A stretch of DNA of 64,000 nt from an uncultured Hungatella sp. Lineage in GTDB: Bacteria > Bacillota > Clostridia > Lachnospirales > Lachnospiraceae. Below are positions 36,312-45,800 of this stretch, piece after piece (position 1 is the first letter of the stretch; every line of letters begins with the position of its first letter). Under the pieces are notes generated by a model. The model was not told the origin of the DNA. It saw only the letters and a program-made list of their open reading frames with translations, and did not search any database. The stretch covers positions 51,379 to 115,378 of the forward strand of contig CAJTUV010000006.1 of NCBI GenBank assembly GCA_910579515.1, read 5' to 3'. Position numbers and translations under genes: made by a program.

Positions 36312-37883
36312 ATGGGAGAAAACCGCAGAAGAAAAGATTTGAGAGGATGGATTTTGGCAGGGGCCATCGCCTTGGCCGTTGGACTGACTACAGGCTGTTC
36401 GGGCGCTGAAAATGGAGGAGATGCTTCGTTCTCCTCTGCATTAGTGTATGGCAGTGGTGATTATACCCGAATCAATCCGGCTATGGATGAGCATGGGGAA
36501 ATCAATAGTCTGCTTTTTGACGGTCTGACAGCTCATGACGGAGACAATCAGGTGATTCCTTGTCTGGCAAGGGAGTGGGAATTTGACTCCCTGGAGAATA
36601 TCTATACCTTTTATCTGGAAGAAGGGGTGAAATGGCACGATGGGCAGCCCTTTACAGCTCATGACGTCAAGTTTACGATTGAAGCCATTCAAAACCCTGA
36701 AAATGGTTCTGAAAATGCGCCTGATTATGAAGAGGTTGAAGAAATTCGGGTAATTGACGATCATACTATTTCTTTTCGCCTCTCTATGCCAAATGTGGCG
36801 TTTCTCGATTACATGACTATGGCAGTTCTTCCCAGACATCTTTTAGAGGGAGAGGATATGCAGGAGTCGGAATTTTTTCGTCATCCTGTAGGCACAGGCC
36901 CTTATAGATTGGAGAGCTGGGACGAGGGGCAGGCCATTGTTCTTGCAAGAAATGAGGAATATTTCAGAGGAGCAGCCAGGATCCCAACCATTATTTTTAA
37001 AATTGTTCCAGACGATAATGCCAGAGCGCTGCAGATGACCTCTGGAGAATTGGATTTAGCTCTTTTAACACCCAGAGATTCCGAAAACTTTGTGGGCCGG
37101 GAAGGGTATCAGGTTTACCATATGACTACATCCGATTATCGGGGAATCCTTTTTAATTTTAGGAATGAGTACTGGCAGAAGAACCGAGACCTGATTCCCG
37201 CTATCTGCTATGGGATAGACAGACAGGCCATTGTGGATACGGTAGCGTTGGGACACGGCATTACTGCTTATGGCCCGCTGCAGAGAAATCTGTATGATAA
37301 TGAGCAGGTAAAACATTATGATTATAATCCTGAAAAGGCCAGAAAGCTTCTGGAACAAAGGGGCTGCATTATGGGGCAGGAGGGATTTTATGAACGGGCA
37401 GGAGAAGAAATCGGTTTTATCTTAAGCGTAGGAGCAGGAGATCAGGTCCGGCTGGACATTGCCCAGGCAGCGGCCCAGCAGTTACAAGACATAGGAATCC
37501 GCTGTACAGTAGAAGTTCCCGCTAAGGTCGACTGGGGCGGCCAGATGGCCTATTTGATTGGATGGGGAAGTCCCTTCGATCCAGACGACCATACCTATAA
37601 AGTCTTTGGATCTGGAAACGCGGCCAACTACAGCGGATATTCGAACCCGTTAGTGGATCAATATCTGCGTGAAGGCCGTCAGTCAGAAGATCCGAATGTC
37701 CGAAAAGAAGCATATGATAAGTTTCAAAAGGAACTGGCAGAGGACCCGCCCTACGCATTTATCTGCTATCTTGATGCAGACTATGTGGCAAAATCAAAGA
37801 TAAAGGGCATTGACAGCAGTACGGTTATGGGGCACCATGGCGTGGGTATTTTCTGGAATATCACGGAATGGACCATGGAATAA
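36312..37883 (+). CDS. ABC transporter substrate-binding lipoprotein (family 5), probably nickel
   Basis: Extracellular solute-binding protein of the Opp/Nik family, 523 aa. The N-terminus has a signal segment ending LTTGCSG, so Cys after TTG is the likely lipid anchor. Family-5 features are the opening SALVYGSGDYTRINPAM and LAREWEFDSLENIYTFYLEEGVKWHDG. It is the first gene of a five-gene importer directly downstream of larEBC. The family also binds peptides; the nickel (or nickel-chelate) call rests on that context. It starts 4 bp after larC, with GGAGAG upstream. Confidence 0.75.
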   Translation: MGENRRRKDLRGWILAGAIALAVGLTTGCSGAENGGDASFSSALVYGSGDYTRINPAMDEHGEINSLLFDGLTAHDGDNQVIPCLAREWEFDSLENIYTFYLEEGVKWHDGQPFTAHDVKFTIEAIQNPENGSENAPDYEEVEEIRVIDDHTISFRLSMPNVAFLDYMTMAVLPRHLLEGEDMQESEFFRHPVGTGPYRLESWDEGQAIVLARNEEYFRGAARIPTIIFKIVPDDNARALQMTSGELDLALLTPRDSENFVGREGYQVYHMTTSDYRGILFNFRNEYWQKNRDLIPAICYGIDRQAIVDTVALGHGITAYGPLQRNLYDNEQVKHYDYNPEKARKLLEQRGCIMGQEGFYERAGEEIGFILSVGAGDQVRLDIAQAAAQQLQDIGIRCTVEVPAKVDWGGQMAYLIGWGSPFDPDDHTYKVFGSGNAANYSGYSNPLVDQYLREGRQSEDPNVRKEAYDKFQKELAEDPPYAFICYLDADYVAKSKIKGIDSSTVMGHHGVGIFWNITEWTME

Positions 37884-37903
37884 ACGGCTTTTAGGTGGAG
37901 GAT

Positions 37904-38917
37904 ATGGCAAAATTATTGGAAGTTTCAGACCTTTTTGTCAGTTTTTATACCAGGCAGGGAGAGGCGCAGGCGGTACGAGGCGTGTCTTTTTATCTGGAAG
38001 AAGGGGAAGTGCTGGCGATTGTGGGAGAATCAGGTTGTGGGAAAAGCATTTTGTGCAAGTCGATTTTAAAGCTGCTGCCTTATAATGGAGTTGTCAAAGG
38101 CGGAAAAATCCTGATTGAAGGAACAGACATTACGGCATACAAAGAAAGGGATATGGAACGGCTTCGGAAACATGTAATTTCCATGGTGTTTCAGGACCCG
38201 CTGTCCACATTAAATCCTGTGATTCCTGTAGGAAAGCAGATTGGGGAAGCAATCCGCCTTTCCAGTCAGGGGATGAAGAAAAAGGCAGTAGAAGAAAGGG
38301 TGGCAGAATTAATGGAGATGGTGGGAATTGAAGAACCAGAGAGTCGATGGAAGTTGTATCCTCATCATTTTTCAGGCGGTATGAGGCAGCGCATTGTCCT
38401 GGCCATTGCGCTGGCTTCACACCCTAAAATCCTGTTTGCAGACGAGCCCACTACCGCGTTAGATGTGACTATTCAGGCTCAGATTTTGGATTTGTTTCGG
38501 GAGATACAAAAGAAAATGGGAACGGCAACCGTATTGGTTACCCACGATTTTGGAGTGGTGGCCCGGGCTGCGGACCGGGTTGCGGTTATGTACGCCGGAA
38601 AAATTGTGGAGACGGGAACTGTGGAGGAGATTTTTTATGACTCCCGCCACCCTTATACCCAGGGGCTTTTGCGCTCGCTTCCCGCCTATGCAAGGAGAGG
38701 GGAAGAGCTGTATGCCATTCCCGGTATGCCTCCCAGGCTAATAGATCCGCCTATGGGGGACGCCTTTGCATATCGCAACCCCTGTGCTCTGGAAATTGAT
38801 TATGAAAAGATGCCGCCGATGTTTCAAATTTCTGATACCCATTTTGCAGCCACTTGGCTGCTGGATGAGAGAGCGCCAAAAGATTTGATTCCTGATTGGA
38901 GGCAGCCGTATGCGTGA
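37904..38917 (+). CDS. ABC transporter ATPase, NikD/OppD type
   Basis: First of two ATPases powering the importer, 337 aa. Walker A GESGCGKS, Q-loop VFQDPLSTLNP, signature FSGGMRQR, Walker B ILFADEP and H in VLVTHDFG are intact. The C-terminal oligopeptide/nickel-type extension (PGMPPRLIDPPMGDAFAYRNPC) has a Pro-rich part and one of the usual cysteines. ATG 37904 is preferred to GTG 37895, which lies within the ribosome site. It overlaps the next gene by 8 bp. Confidence 0.85.
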   Translation: MAKLLEVSDLFVSFYTRQGEAQAVRGVSFYLEEGEVLAIVGESGCGKSILCKSILKLLPYNGVVKGGKILIEGTDITAYKERDMERLRKHVISMVFQDPLSTLNPVIPVGKQIGEAIRLSSQGMKKKAVEERVAELMEMVGIEEPESRWKLYPHHFSGGMRQRIVLAIALASHPKILFADEPTTALDVTIQAQILDLFREIQKKMGTATVLVTHDFGVVARAADRVAVMYAGKIVETGTVEEIFYDSRHPYTQGLLRSLPAYARRGEELYAIPGMPPRLIDPPMGDAFAYRNPCALEIDYEKMPPMFQISDTHFAATWLLDERAPKDLIPDWRQPYA

Positions 38918-39794
38918 TGAGTTGTTGGCAGTGGAAAATCTGACCTACTGTTTCAGGCATGAAAAACACATTGCGATTCAGGCAGTAGACAATCTGTCCT
39001 TTCAGATTCGGGAAGGGGAGATTTTGGGGCTGGTGGGAGAATCCGGTTCTGGAAAATCTACCATGGCCCGATGCATTATGAATATTTACCGTCCAGAAAG
39101 CGGAAGGATTTTGTACCAGGGGATTGATGTGTGGAATCCAAAAGAGTTTCGCAGACATAAAAGACTTTTGCAGACTTCCCGCCAGTTTATTTTTCAGGAT
39201 TCTTCCTCCAGCTTAAATCCAAAACAGACTGTGGAACAGATTATTGCAGAGCCTTTGAAAATTCATGGACAGAAACCCGAAAGGGGAACCTTTCGTGGCG
39301 AAGCCGCTTTTCAATTAAATCAGGTGGGACTGGGTGAGGAGTGTCTGGACCAATATCCGAATCAACTGTCTGGCGGTATGAGACAGAGGGTAGCCATTGC
39401 CAGGGCTCTGACTATGAAGCCCAGACTCTTGGTGGCGGACGAACCCATTGCCTCTCTGGATGTGTCAATTCAGGCTCAGATGATAAACTTATTGAAGCGA
39501 TTGCAGAAGGAGCATGGTTTCTCTATGCTGTTTATTGCCCACGATTTGGCTGTGGTCCATTATCTCTGCGACAGAGTGGGCGTTATGTATCAGGGAAAAT
39601 TACTGGAACTGGGACCAGTTACAGAAGTGTTTGAAAATCCCTGTCATACATACACAAAATCTCTTATAGGAGCGATTCCCATTCCAGATCCAAGACTGGA
39701 GCGGGCCAGAGTGCTGCCAGAGTTTGAGAAAGAAAATCTGGAGTGGAGAGGACAAAAAACAGAAGTATCTTTTGGACATTTTGTTTGGCGGTAA
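38910..39794 (+). CDS. ABC transporter ATPase, NikE/OppF type
   Basis: Second ATPase of the importer, 294 aa. Walker A GESGSGKS, Q-loop IFQDSSSSLNPKQ, signature LSGGMRQR, Walker B LLVADEP and switch H in LFIAHDLA are all present. The C-terminal extension is shorter than in its partner. GGAGG lies upstream of the ATG. Ten base pairs separate it from the permease gene. Confidence 0.85.
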   Translation: MRDELLAVENLTYCFRHEKHIAIQAVDNLSFQIREGEILGLVGESGSGKSTMARCIMNIYRPESGRILYQGIDVWNPKEFRRHKRLLQTSRQFIFQDSSSSLNPKQTVEQIIAEPLKIHGQKPERGTFRGEAAFQLNQVGLGEECLDQYPNQLSGGMRQRVAIARALTMKPRLLVADEPIASLDVSIQAQMINLLKRLQKEHGFSMLFIAHDLAVVHYLCDRVGVMYQGKLLELGPVTEVFENPCHTYTKSLIGAIPIPDPRLERARVLPEFEKENLEWRGQKTEVSFGHFVWR

Positions 39795-39804
39795 GGAGAG
39801 GGTT

Positions 39805-40764
39805 ATGATTGGCAAGAAGATTGCTGCATTCTTTTTCAGCATGTTTTTACTATCTATGGCTGTATTTTCTGTAGCCAGACTTGCGCCGGGAGATGCGCTG
39901 ATTTCTTACTATGGCGACAGGGCGGAAAGGATGACAGCGGAAGAAAGAGTGTGGGCGGAGGAGAAGCTGGGACTGAGAGATTCTCTTCTGGTTCAATATG
40001 TTCGATGGCTGGAGAACGGGCTGAAGGGAGATTTTGGCATTTCTTATAAATATAAAACGGGGGTTTTGCAGGTGATTGGAAACCGGATGGAAAATACGCT
40101 GCTCCTTGGAGGCACAGGGTTTCTTCTTATTTTTCTTGGAGCATTGGGGCTAGGGAGCATATGCGCGCTTACGGAGAACGGTTGGATGGATCGATGGATC
40201 TGCAGGGTGGGAACCATATCAAGCTGTATTCCAGAGTTCTGGATGGCTTTGGTAGCAATTCTGGTATTTGCGGTAAATCTGGGCTGGCTTCCCAGCAGCG
40301 GTGCCTATGACATCGGGAAATCCGAGGATGTGCCAAACCGGATTCTTCACCTGATTCTGCCTTTGTCTGTGGTGGTTGTTCAGCATGTATGGTATTATGC
40401 CTATATGGTCCGCAATCAGCTTCTAAAGGAGCTGGGGGCAGAATATGTCTTGCTGGCAAAATCAAAGGGATTAAGGAAAGGAAAGATTTTATGCCGCCAT
40501 TGTTTTCCGAATATGATTCCTTCCTATCTGAGCCTTATGGCAATTTCCATTCCTCACATTTTAGGAGGCACCTATCTTGTGGAAGCCGTGTTTTCTTATC
40601 CTGGTCTTGGAACCCTTGCCTATGAGAGCGCCCGTTATCACGATTATAATCTTTTAATGGCACTGTGTTTGTTGTCAGGCTTTGTGGTGATTTTGTGCAA
40701 CCTGGCTGCCCAGATGATAAATGAGAAGATCGATCCCAGAATGAAGGAACAGACTTATGGATAA
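39805..40764 (+). CDS. ABC transporter permease, NikB/OppB type
   Basis: Inner-membrane permease, 319 aa. The N-terminus has a membrane helix, then ARLAPGDALISYYGDRAERMT and a large external loop, typical of the NikB/DppB group. The EAA-type coupling loop (ELGAEYVLLAKSKGLRKGKI) is present. ATG 39805 follows AAGGAGAG; an upstream in-frame ATG at 39724 lies inside the previous gene. It overlaps the partner permease by 8 bp. Confidence 0.85.
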   Translation: MIGKKIAAFFFSMFLLSMAVFSVARLAPGDALISYYGDRAERMTAEERVWAEEKLGLRDSLLVQYVRWLENGLKGDFGISYKYKTGVLQVIGNRMENTLLLGGTGFLLIFLGALGLGSICALTENGWMDRWICRVGTISSCIPEFWMALVAILVFAVNLGWLPSSGAYDIGKSEDVPNRILHLILPLSVVVVQHVWYYAYMVRNQLLKELGAEYVLLAKSKGLRKGKILCRHCFPNMIPSYLSLMAISIPHILGGTYLVEAVFSYPGLGTLAYESARYHDYNLLMALCLLSGFVVILCNLAAQMINEKIDPRMKEQTYG

Positions 40765-41653
40765 TGGTTTTGTACTTGCAGGAATCCGGCCGCTTCCTGC
40801 ACCCAGATGTGAGAAAGAAACATGGTATAAAGGCAGGCCGGTGCTCTCTTTTTGTCTTTTTTTTCTGATTGCTGCAGGCTGCCTTTTTTGCGAGGCGTTT
40901 ATTCCGAAAGATCCAACGTTTATGGATTTTTATCACGCCAATACAGCCCCAAACTCTGAGTTTTGGTTTGGGACAGACACGATGGGCAGAGATATCTTTT
41001 CGATGATTTGGTATGGAGGGAGGATTTCTCTGCTTATTGGCCTTTTAGGGGCTGGGATTTCTGCTTTCATTGGAATTTTGTTGGGAGCGATAAGCGGGCT
41101 GGGGCCTGAATGGCTGGATGGTCTGCTTATGCGTTTTACAGAATTGTTTTTGAGCATTCCCAATCTTCTTCTTGTCCTTTTGCTTCAGGCTTTTTTGGGA
41201 GAAGCAGATGTTTGGAGTTTGAGTTTTGTGATTGGCGTGACAAGCTGGACCAATATTGCAAAGGTGGTTCGGACAGAGGTACGGCAGCTTCGAGGCTGCG
41301 AATACGTGATTGCCGCCCGATGCGCAGGGGCCGGATTTTTTCGTATTGTGTTTATACACCTTTTGCCTAATTTTTTTGCGTCGATCCTGTTTATGGCGGT
41401 TATGAACATTCGAAGCGCAGTCAGCGCAGAGGCGGCCTTAAGCTTTTTGGGCCTTGGCCTTCCTCTGGAGGTGATTTCCTGGGGGAGCATGTTGAGCCTC
41501 TCTGAGCAGGCGTTTCTGTCTGGTTTATGGTGGCTGATTCTGATTCCGGGAGTTTTTCTTATAATGACCCTATTGTGTATCACAAATATAGGCAATTATA
41601 TCAGAAAAGGGAAATCACAGACTGTCTCTCCACAATCTCCACATTTAAGGTAG
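40757..41653 (+). CDS. ABC transporter permease, NikC/OppC type, with altered tail
   Basis: Second permease, 298 aa. The N-terminal cytoplasmic part leads to a helix, FGTDTMGRDIFSMIWYGGRISL (a family hallmark of the OppC/NikC group, shown here only as its position near residue 72) and the EAA loop with RTEVRQLRGCEYVIAARCAG. The last 16 or so residues are read from DNA antisense to the lacI remnant (41601-41653). This suggests the natural 3' end was replaced by a rearrangement. The core permease is complete. Confidence 0.85.
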   Translation: MDNGFVLAGIRPLPAPRCEKETWYKGRPVLSFCLFFLIAAGCLFCEAFIPKDPTFMDFYHANTAPNSEFWFGTDTMGRDIFSMIWYGGRISLLIGLLGAGISAFIGILLGAISGLGPEWLDGLLMRFTELFLSIPNLLLVLLLQAFLGEADVWSLSFVIGVTSWTNIAKVVRTEVRQLRGCEYVIAARCAGAGFFRIVFIHLLPNFFASILFMAVMNIRSAVSAEAALSFLGLGLPLEVISWGSMLSLSEQAFLSGLWWLILIPGVFLIMTLLCITNIGNYIRKGKSQTVSPQSPHLR

Positions 41654-42180
41654 CCACGCAGGGGGTCTTGCTGTCGGTTTGAATTTTTTCCAGAAGGAGC
41701 CCTGTGGCTACCCTGGCTTTCTTAGAGATATTTTGAGAGACAGAGGTAAGCTTGGGAGTGGTGAACTGGCAGAGGCTTAAGTTGTCATATCCCACAATAG
41801 ACAGATCCACAGGGATTCTTAAATCGCCCAAACGGGTTCCTTCCATGATTCCTATGGCGCAAATATCGGCTATGGTGGCCACAGCAGAGATTTTATTTGC
41901 CTCAGCTGCAATTTTTTTGCCTGCGGCCAGCCCGCCTTCATAGCTGGCCACAAATGCAATATGAGTATGGCCTCGGTTAATCATGTATTTGGTGGACAAA
42001 TACAAACCTTTCCTGTCGTCAGAGCAGACGTTAATCAGATTGGGAAGTTCCCACTGACTGTCAAAGATTACGATTGGGCAGGGAATGGTGGAAATTCAAT
42101 GGTTCCAATCATAGCGCTGACGTAAGGGTTTTCCAGATAATTTTCTTCCACAGTATCTACCGTGATAATAAGTCCGGGCT
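41601..42180 (-). pseudogene. LacI-family regulator remnant with several deletions
   Basis: Reading the minus strand, the remnant begins inside the sugar-binding domain (GLIITV ... ENPYVSAMIGTIE) with no DNA-binding domain. It shifts frame near 42090-42100 into STIPCPIVIFDSQW and continues with KYMINRGHTHIAFVAS. It then jumps from YEGG directly to AEANKISAVATIADICAIG, where about 60 family residues are absent. The C-terminal part (PVDLSIVGYDN ... VEIVERQSV) is intact. The longest open stretch is 41601-42005. It would have controlled the neighbouring sugar genes. Confidence 0.75.
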
Positions 42181-42784
42181 TGGCCTGGCTATCGCCTATG
42201 CAATCTATTGTGCGCTGGTGAAGTATAAAAGCTTTTTTAGGTCTGTGTTTTATATGCCTGTCGTGACTCCCATGGTGGCGGTGGCTTTTGTATGGAAGTT
42301 TATGTATAACCCTCAGATTGGGGCTATCAACCAGCTTTTTGGTCTGGATATTAACTGGCTGATGAATCCGAAAACCGCTTTAGCGGCGGTCATGATTATG
42401 ACCATCTGGAAGGATTTTGGATATGCGGTGGCCATGTATATGGCCGGTCTGTACTCCCTTCCATCGGATGCGCTGGAAGCGGCTAAAGTGGACGGAGCAA
42501 ACGGATGGCAGAATTTCCGCTACTTTACGTTTCCGCTGTTAAAGCCTATGACCTTGTTTGTAACGATTACTTCTATCATCTCTTATATTCAGGCTTATGT
42601 ACAGATATTGATTATGACTGAGGGTGGTCCGGGAACAGCTACCTATTTAGCTTCCTATATTATCTATGACGAGGCTTTTGTGAAGCATAACTTTGGTTAT
42701 GCGTCTGCGCTGTCCTTTGTATTGTTTGTGGTAACCGCATTGCTGACCTGGATGTCTTTTAGAGTGTCAGGTTCAGAGGAATAG
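42177..42784 (+). pseudogene. Sugar ABC permease (UgpA/MalF type), N-terminus lost
   Basis: The recognisable permease starts at LGLAIAYAIYCALVKY and runs to the natural end FRVSGSEE, about 200 residues. It includes the EAA loop (ALEAAKVDGANGW). Members are near 290 aa, so roughly the first 75-90 residues with the first helix are missing. The open frame extends back to ATG 42074, but that part is antisense to the lacI remnant and has no homology. The two fragments were joined head-to-head by a deletion near 42176. A truncated product is unlikely to work. Confidence 0.75.
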
Positions 42785-42794
42785 GAGGGCTGTT

Positions 42795-43367
42795 ATGAGA
42801 AGAAAAGTCTATATTATTATTTTAAATGTGGCGCTGATTTTGGTGGGAATTGTCACGGTGTATCCGTTTGTGTGGATGCTGTCCTCTTCTTTTAAACAAA
42901 ATAAGGAGATTATAGCTTTGGAGCAGCACCTGCTGCCTCAGGTATTTACGATTCGAAATTACATCAACATGAATGCCCATTTTAACTTCATGAAGTTTTT
43001 TGCAAACAGCTTGTTTGTGACTATTGTCATTACGCTGCTTGTGATTTATACTAGTACTATCTGTGGTTTTGTATTAAGCAAGTATAAGTTTAAGGGAAGA
43101 AACGTGTTGTTCAGTTTTGTGTTGTGCACTATGATGATTCCCTGGTGCGTGACTATTATTCCAAAGTATTCCATGATCCAGTCTTTTGGATGGCTGGACA
43201 GTTATAAGGCGCTGATTGTGCCTGCCATGTTCAGCGGCCAGTATTCTACGGATTATGGCGCGCTGTTTGCGGCTACAGCCATTTCCATTATTCCAGTCCT
43301 TGCTATTTACCTGATTTTCCAGAAACAGTTTATTGCAGGAATCGCTTCTTCAGCGGTAAAGGGCTAA
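42795..43367 (+). pseudogene. Sugar ABC permease (UgpE/MalG type) with in-frame internal deletion
   Basis: 190 residues instead of about 275. The N-terminal part is normal up to GWLDSYKALIVPAMF and then continues as SGQYSTDYGALFAA, which in relatives lies some 85 residues further on. The missing part includes the EAA coupling loop and one or two helices. The junction near 43226-43236 falls in AMFSG, a string that occurs at both sites in relatives, so slippage at a short repeat is likely. The frame is kept and GGAGGG precedes the ATG, but transport is not expected. Confidence 0.75.
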
Positions 43368-43398
43368 AAGGACAAAGGGTTTATAAAAGGAGGTTCAC

Positions 43399-45792
43399 AT
43401 GCAGGAGAGATACAGAATTAAACCGCGCCCGATTGCGATTGAAGAGAATGTGGTAATAGGAAGCTGTTACAGGATTACCATGTTGACAGAGGGACTTGTT
43501 CGTCTGGAGTACAGCGAGGACGGAATTTTTGAGGATCGGGCGACCCAGATGGCTTTCTATCGAGATTTTCCCAAGACGAATTATCGGGTCATTCATACGA
43601 AAGATGGAATCGAGATATTTACTTCTCAGCTTCACCTTGTCTATAATGAAGGGAAATTTTCGGGAAATGGACTCAGTATTCAGGTCAATGGAAATCTCAG
43701 CCCTTACCACAGTATATGGCGGTACGGGGAGGCGGTTCATGATCTGAAGGGAACTGCTAGGACTTTGGATGAGGCAGACGGGGCTATCGAACTGGAGCAT
43801 GGCATTGTTTCATGGTTTGGGTATTCGGTTCTGGATGACAGCTGTTCTCAGGTGTTATTAGAGGACGGATGGGTAGAACCCAGAAAGAAAGGGATTGAGG
43901 ATCTGTATTTCTTTGGGTATGGTCATGACTATAAGGAAGCCTTGAAGGGGTTTTACGCTTTGTGTGGAAAGACTCCTATGCTTCCCAGGTATGCACTGGG
44001 GAACTGGTGGAGCCGTTACTATCAATATTCAGAGAACTCTTATCTGGAGCTGATGGACCGGTTTGAGAAGGAGAAACTTCCTTTTACCGTAGCGGTGATT
44101 GATATGGACTGGCATCTGGTAGATATTGACCCTAAATATGGCAGCGGATGGACAGGATTTACCTGGAATAAAGAATTGTTTCCAGACCCAGAGCGTTTCC
44201 TGAAAAATCTTCATGAGCGGGGAATGCAGACTGCGCTTAATACTCATCCCGCAGACGGCGTGAGAGCTTATGAAGAGATGTATGAGGAAATGGCCCGTAA
44301 GCTGGGAGTGGATTTTGAAAATGAGGATCCGATTCTGTGTGATCCCGCTGATCCGGAATTTATTGAAGCGTATTTCACATATCTTCATCACCCCTATGAA
44401 GAGATGGGGGTGGATTTTTGGTGGATTGATTGGCAGCAGGGAAGCACCTGCAAGGTTGAGGGCCTAGACCCACTCTGGATTTTTAACCACTTTTATTTCC
44501 TGGATAACAAACGGAGCGGGAAGCGGCCAATGACATTTTCCAGATATGCAGGCCCCGGAAGTCATCGATATCCAGTAGGTTTTTCGGGAGATACCCTGAT
44601 CACGTGGGACTCTCTGGATTTCCAGCCGTACTTTACAGCCACAGCTTCTAATATTGGATATGGATGGTGGAGCCATGATATTGGCGGACATATGATGGGC
44701 TATAAAAATGATGAGATGGAAGCCAGATGGTTTCAATTCGGCGTCTTTTCTCCTGTGAATCGCCTTCACAGCTCGAAAAGCGAATTCAACGGCAAGGAGC
44801 CGTGGAGATTTAAAACGGAAGTTCGAGAAGTTATGGGAAAGGCATTAAGACAGAGGCATAGGATGATTCCTTATCTGTACTCTATGAATTATCGGAGCTA
44901 TAAAGAGGATCTGCCTTTGATAGAGCCCATGTATTATGAGCACCCAGAAAATAGGGCGGCTTATGAAGCAAAAAACCAGTATTATTTTGGAAGTGAGCTG
45001 ATTGTAGCTCCTGTCACCTCACCTCGGATTGAGGGGCTGAATGTGGCTAAGACAAAGGTGTGGCTGCCAGAGGGAACCTGGTATGATCTGGAAACAGGGA
45101 TGATTTATAATGGCGGCAGAACTTTGAATCTGTATCGGGGACTGGAGAGTATTCCGGTTTTGGCAAAGGCAGGCGGAATTCTCGTCTTTACAGAGGAAAT
45201 CGAGGCGAAAGAGGTGATTGCGAATCCTTCTTCCTTTGTGGTTTCTGTTTATGGGAGAGCGGATGGAAGATTTATTCTGTATGAGGACGACAATGAGACC
45301 TGCGATTATGAAAAGGGCATTTGTGTCAAGACGGGATTTGCGTATCAGGAAGGGGAAGAGGCGGTGTTTACCATAGAAGAGGCTGTGGGGGACCTTTCTC
45401 TGATTCCTAAGAAACGGGATTATACCATAAAGCTGACAGGATATGGTGAGGCGGCTGCAAAGACTGTTAAGGTTCTGACAGAAGGGTTGGAAAGCTGCGT
45501 AAGTTATGAGAAGCGGACTCAGGCAGTGGTGGTTGTGCTGAAAGACGTCTGTACAGACAAAGGAGCTCGGATTTCTGTGAGAAAAGAGCTTCAGACCAGA
45601 GACAATTTAGTATCTGAGAGAGTTTTCGACTTTCTAAATCAGGCGGAGATTGATTTTACGCTGAAGGATCAGATTTATGAGGTTGTTCAGTCTGGCAAGA
45701 GCGTGGGACAGATTCTTGGAGATCTTAATGCTATGGGAATCCATGAAGATTTGTATGGAGCGTTACTAGAATTGTTTACCGCTGTTTCTTAA
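43399..45792 (+). CDS. Glycoside hydrolase family 31 (alpha-glucosidase/alpha-xylosidase type)
   Basis: Retaining alpha-glycosidase, 797 aa, cytoplasmic (no signal peptide). The nucleophile is D344 in WWIDWQQG and the acid/base is D398 in GFSGDT. WWSRYYQYSE and the C-terminal beta domains with VWLPEGTWYD fit GH31. The last 70 residues (LVSERVFDFLNQAEIDF ...) form an extra small helical tail. A very strong AAAGGAGG site precedes ATG 43399. It is the last gene of a sugar-uptake locus whose regulator and permeases are broken. The exact substrate is not decided by sequence. Confidence 0.9.
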   Translation: MQERYRIKPRPIAIEENVVIGSCYRITMLTEGLVRLEYSEDGIFEDRATQMAFYRDFPKTNYRVIHTKDGIEIFTSQLHLVYNEGKFSGNGLSIQVNGNLSPYHSIWRYGEAVHDLKGTARTLDEADGAIELEHGIVSWFGYSVLDDSCSQVLLEDGWVEPRKKGIEDLYFFGYGHDYKEALKGFYALCGKTPMLPRYALGNWWSRYYQYSENSYLELMDRFEKEKLPFTVAVIDMDWHLVDIDPKYGSGWTGFTWNKELFPDPERFLKNLHERGMQTALNTHPADGVRAYEEMYEEMARKLGVDFENEDPILCDPADPEFIEAYFTYLHHPYEEMGVDFWWIDWQQGSTCKVEGLDPLWIFNHFYFLDNKRSGKRPMTFSRYAGPGSHRYPVGFSGDTLITWDSLDFQPYFTATASNIGYGWWSHDIGGHMMGYKNDEMEARWFQFGVFSPVNRLHSSKSEFNGKEPWRFKTEVREVMGKALRQRHRMIPYLYSMNYRSYKEDLPLIEPMYYEHPENRAAYEAKNQYYFGSELIVAPVTSPRIEGLNVAKTKVWLPEGTWYDLETGMIYNGGRTLNLYRGLESIPVLAKAGGILVFTEEIEAKEVIANPSSFVVSVYGRADGRFILYEDDNETCDYEKGICVKTGFAYQEGEEAVFTIEEAVGDLSLIPKKRDYTIKLTGYGEAAAKTVKVLTEGLESCVSYEKRTQAVVVVLKDVCTDKGARISVRKELQTRDNLVSERVFDFLNQAEIDFTLKDQIYEVVQSGKSVGQILGDLNAMGIHEDLYGALLELFTAVS

Positions 45793-45800
45793 AAGGAGCG

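Noticed and set aside
36312..41653. Plain oligopeptide (Opp/Dpp) transporter
   Set aside because: The family cannot exclude it, but the direct fusion to larEBC favours nickel; kept as an alternative in the entries.
42074..42176. Natural N-terminus of the sugar permease
   Set aside because: This part is antisense to lacI sequence and has no permease features; it is a chance extension across a deletion junction.
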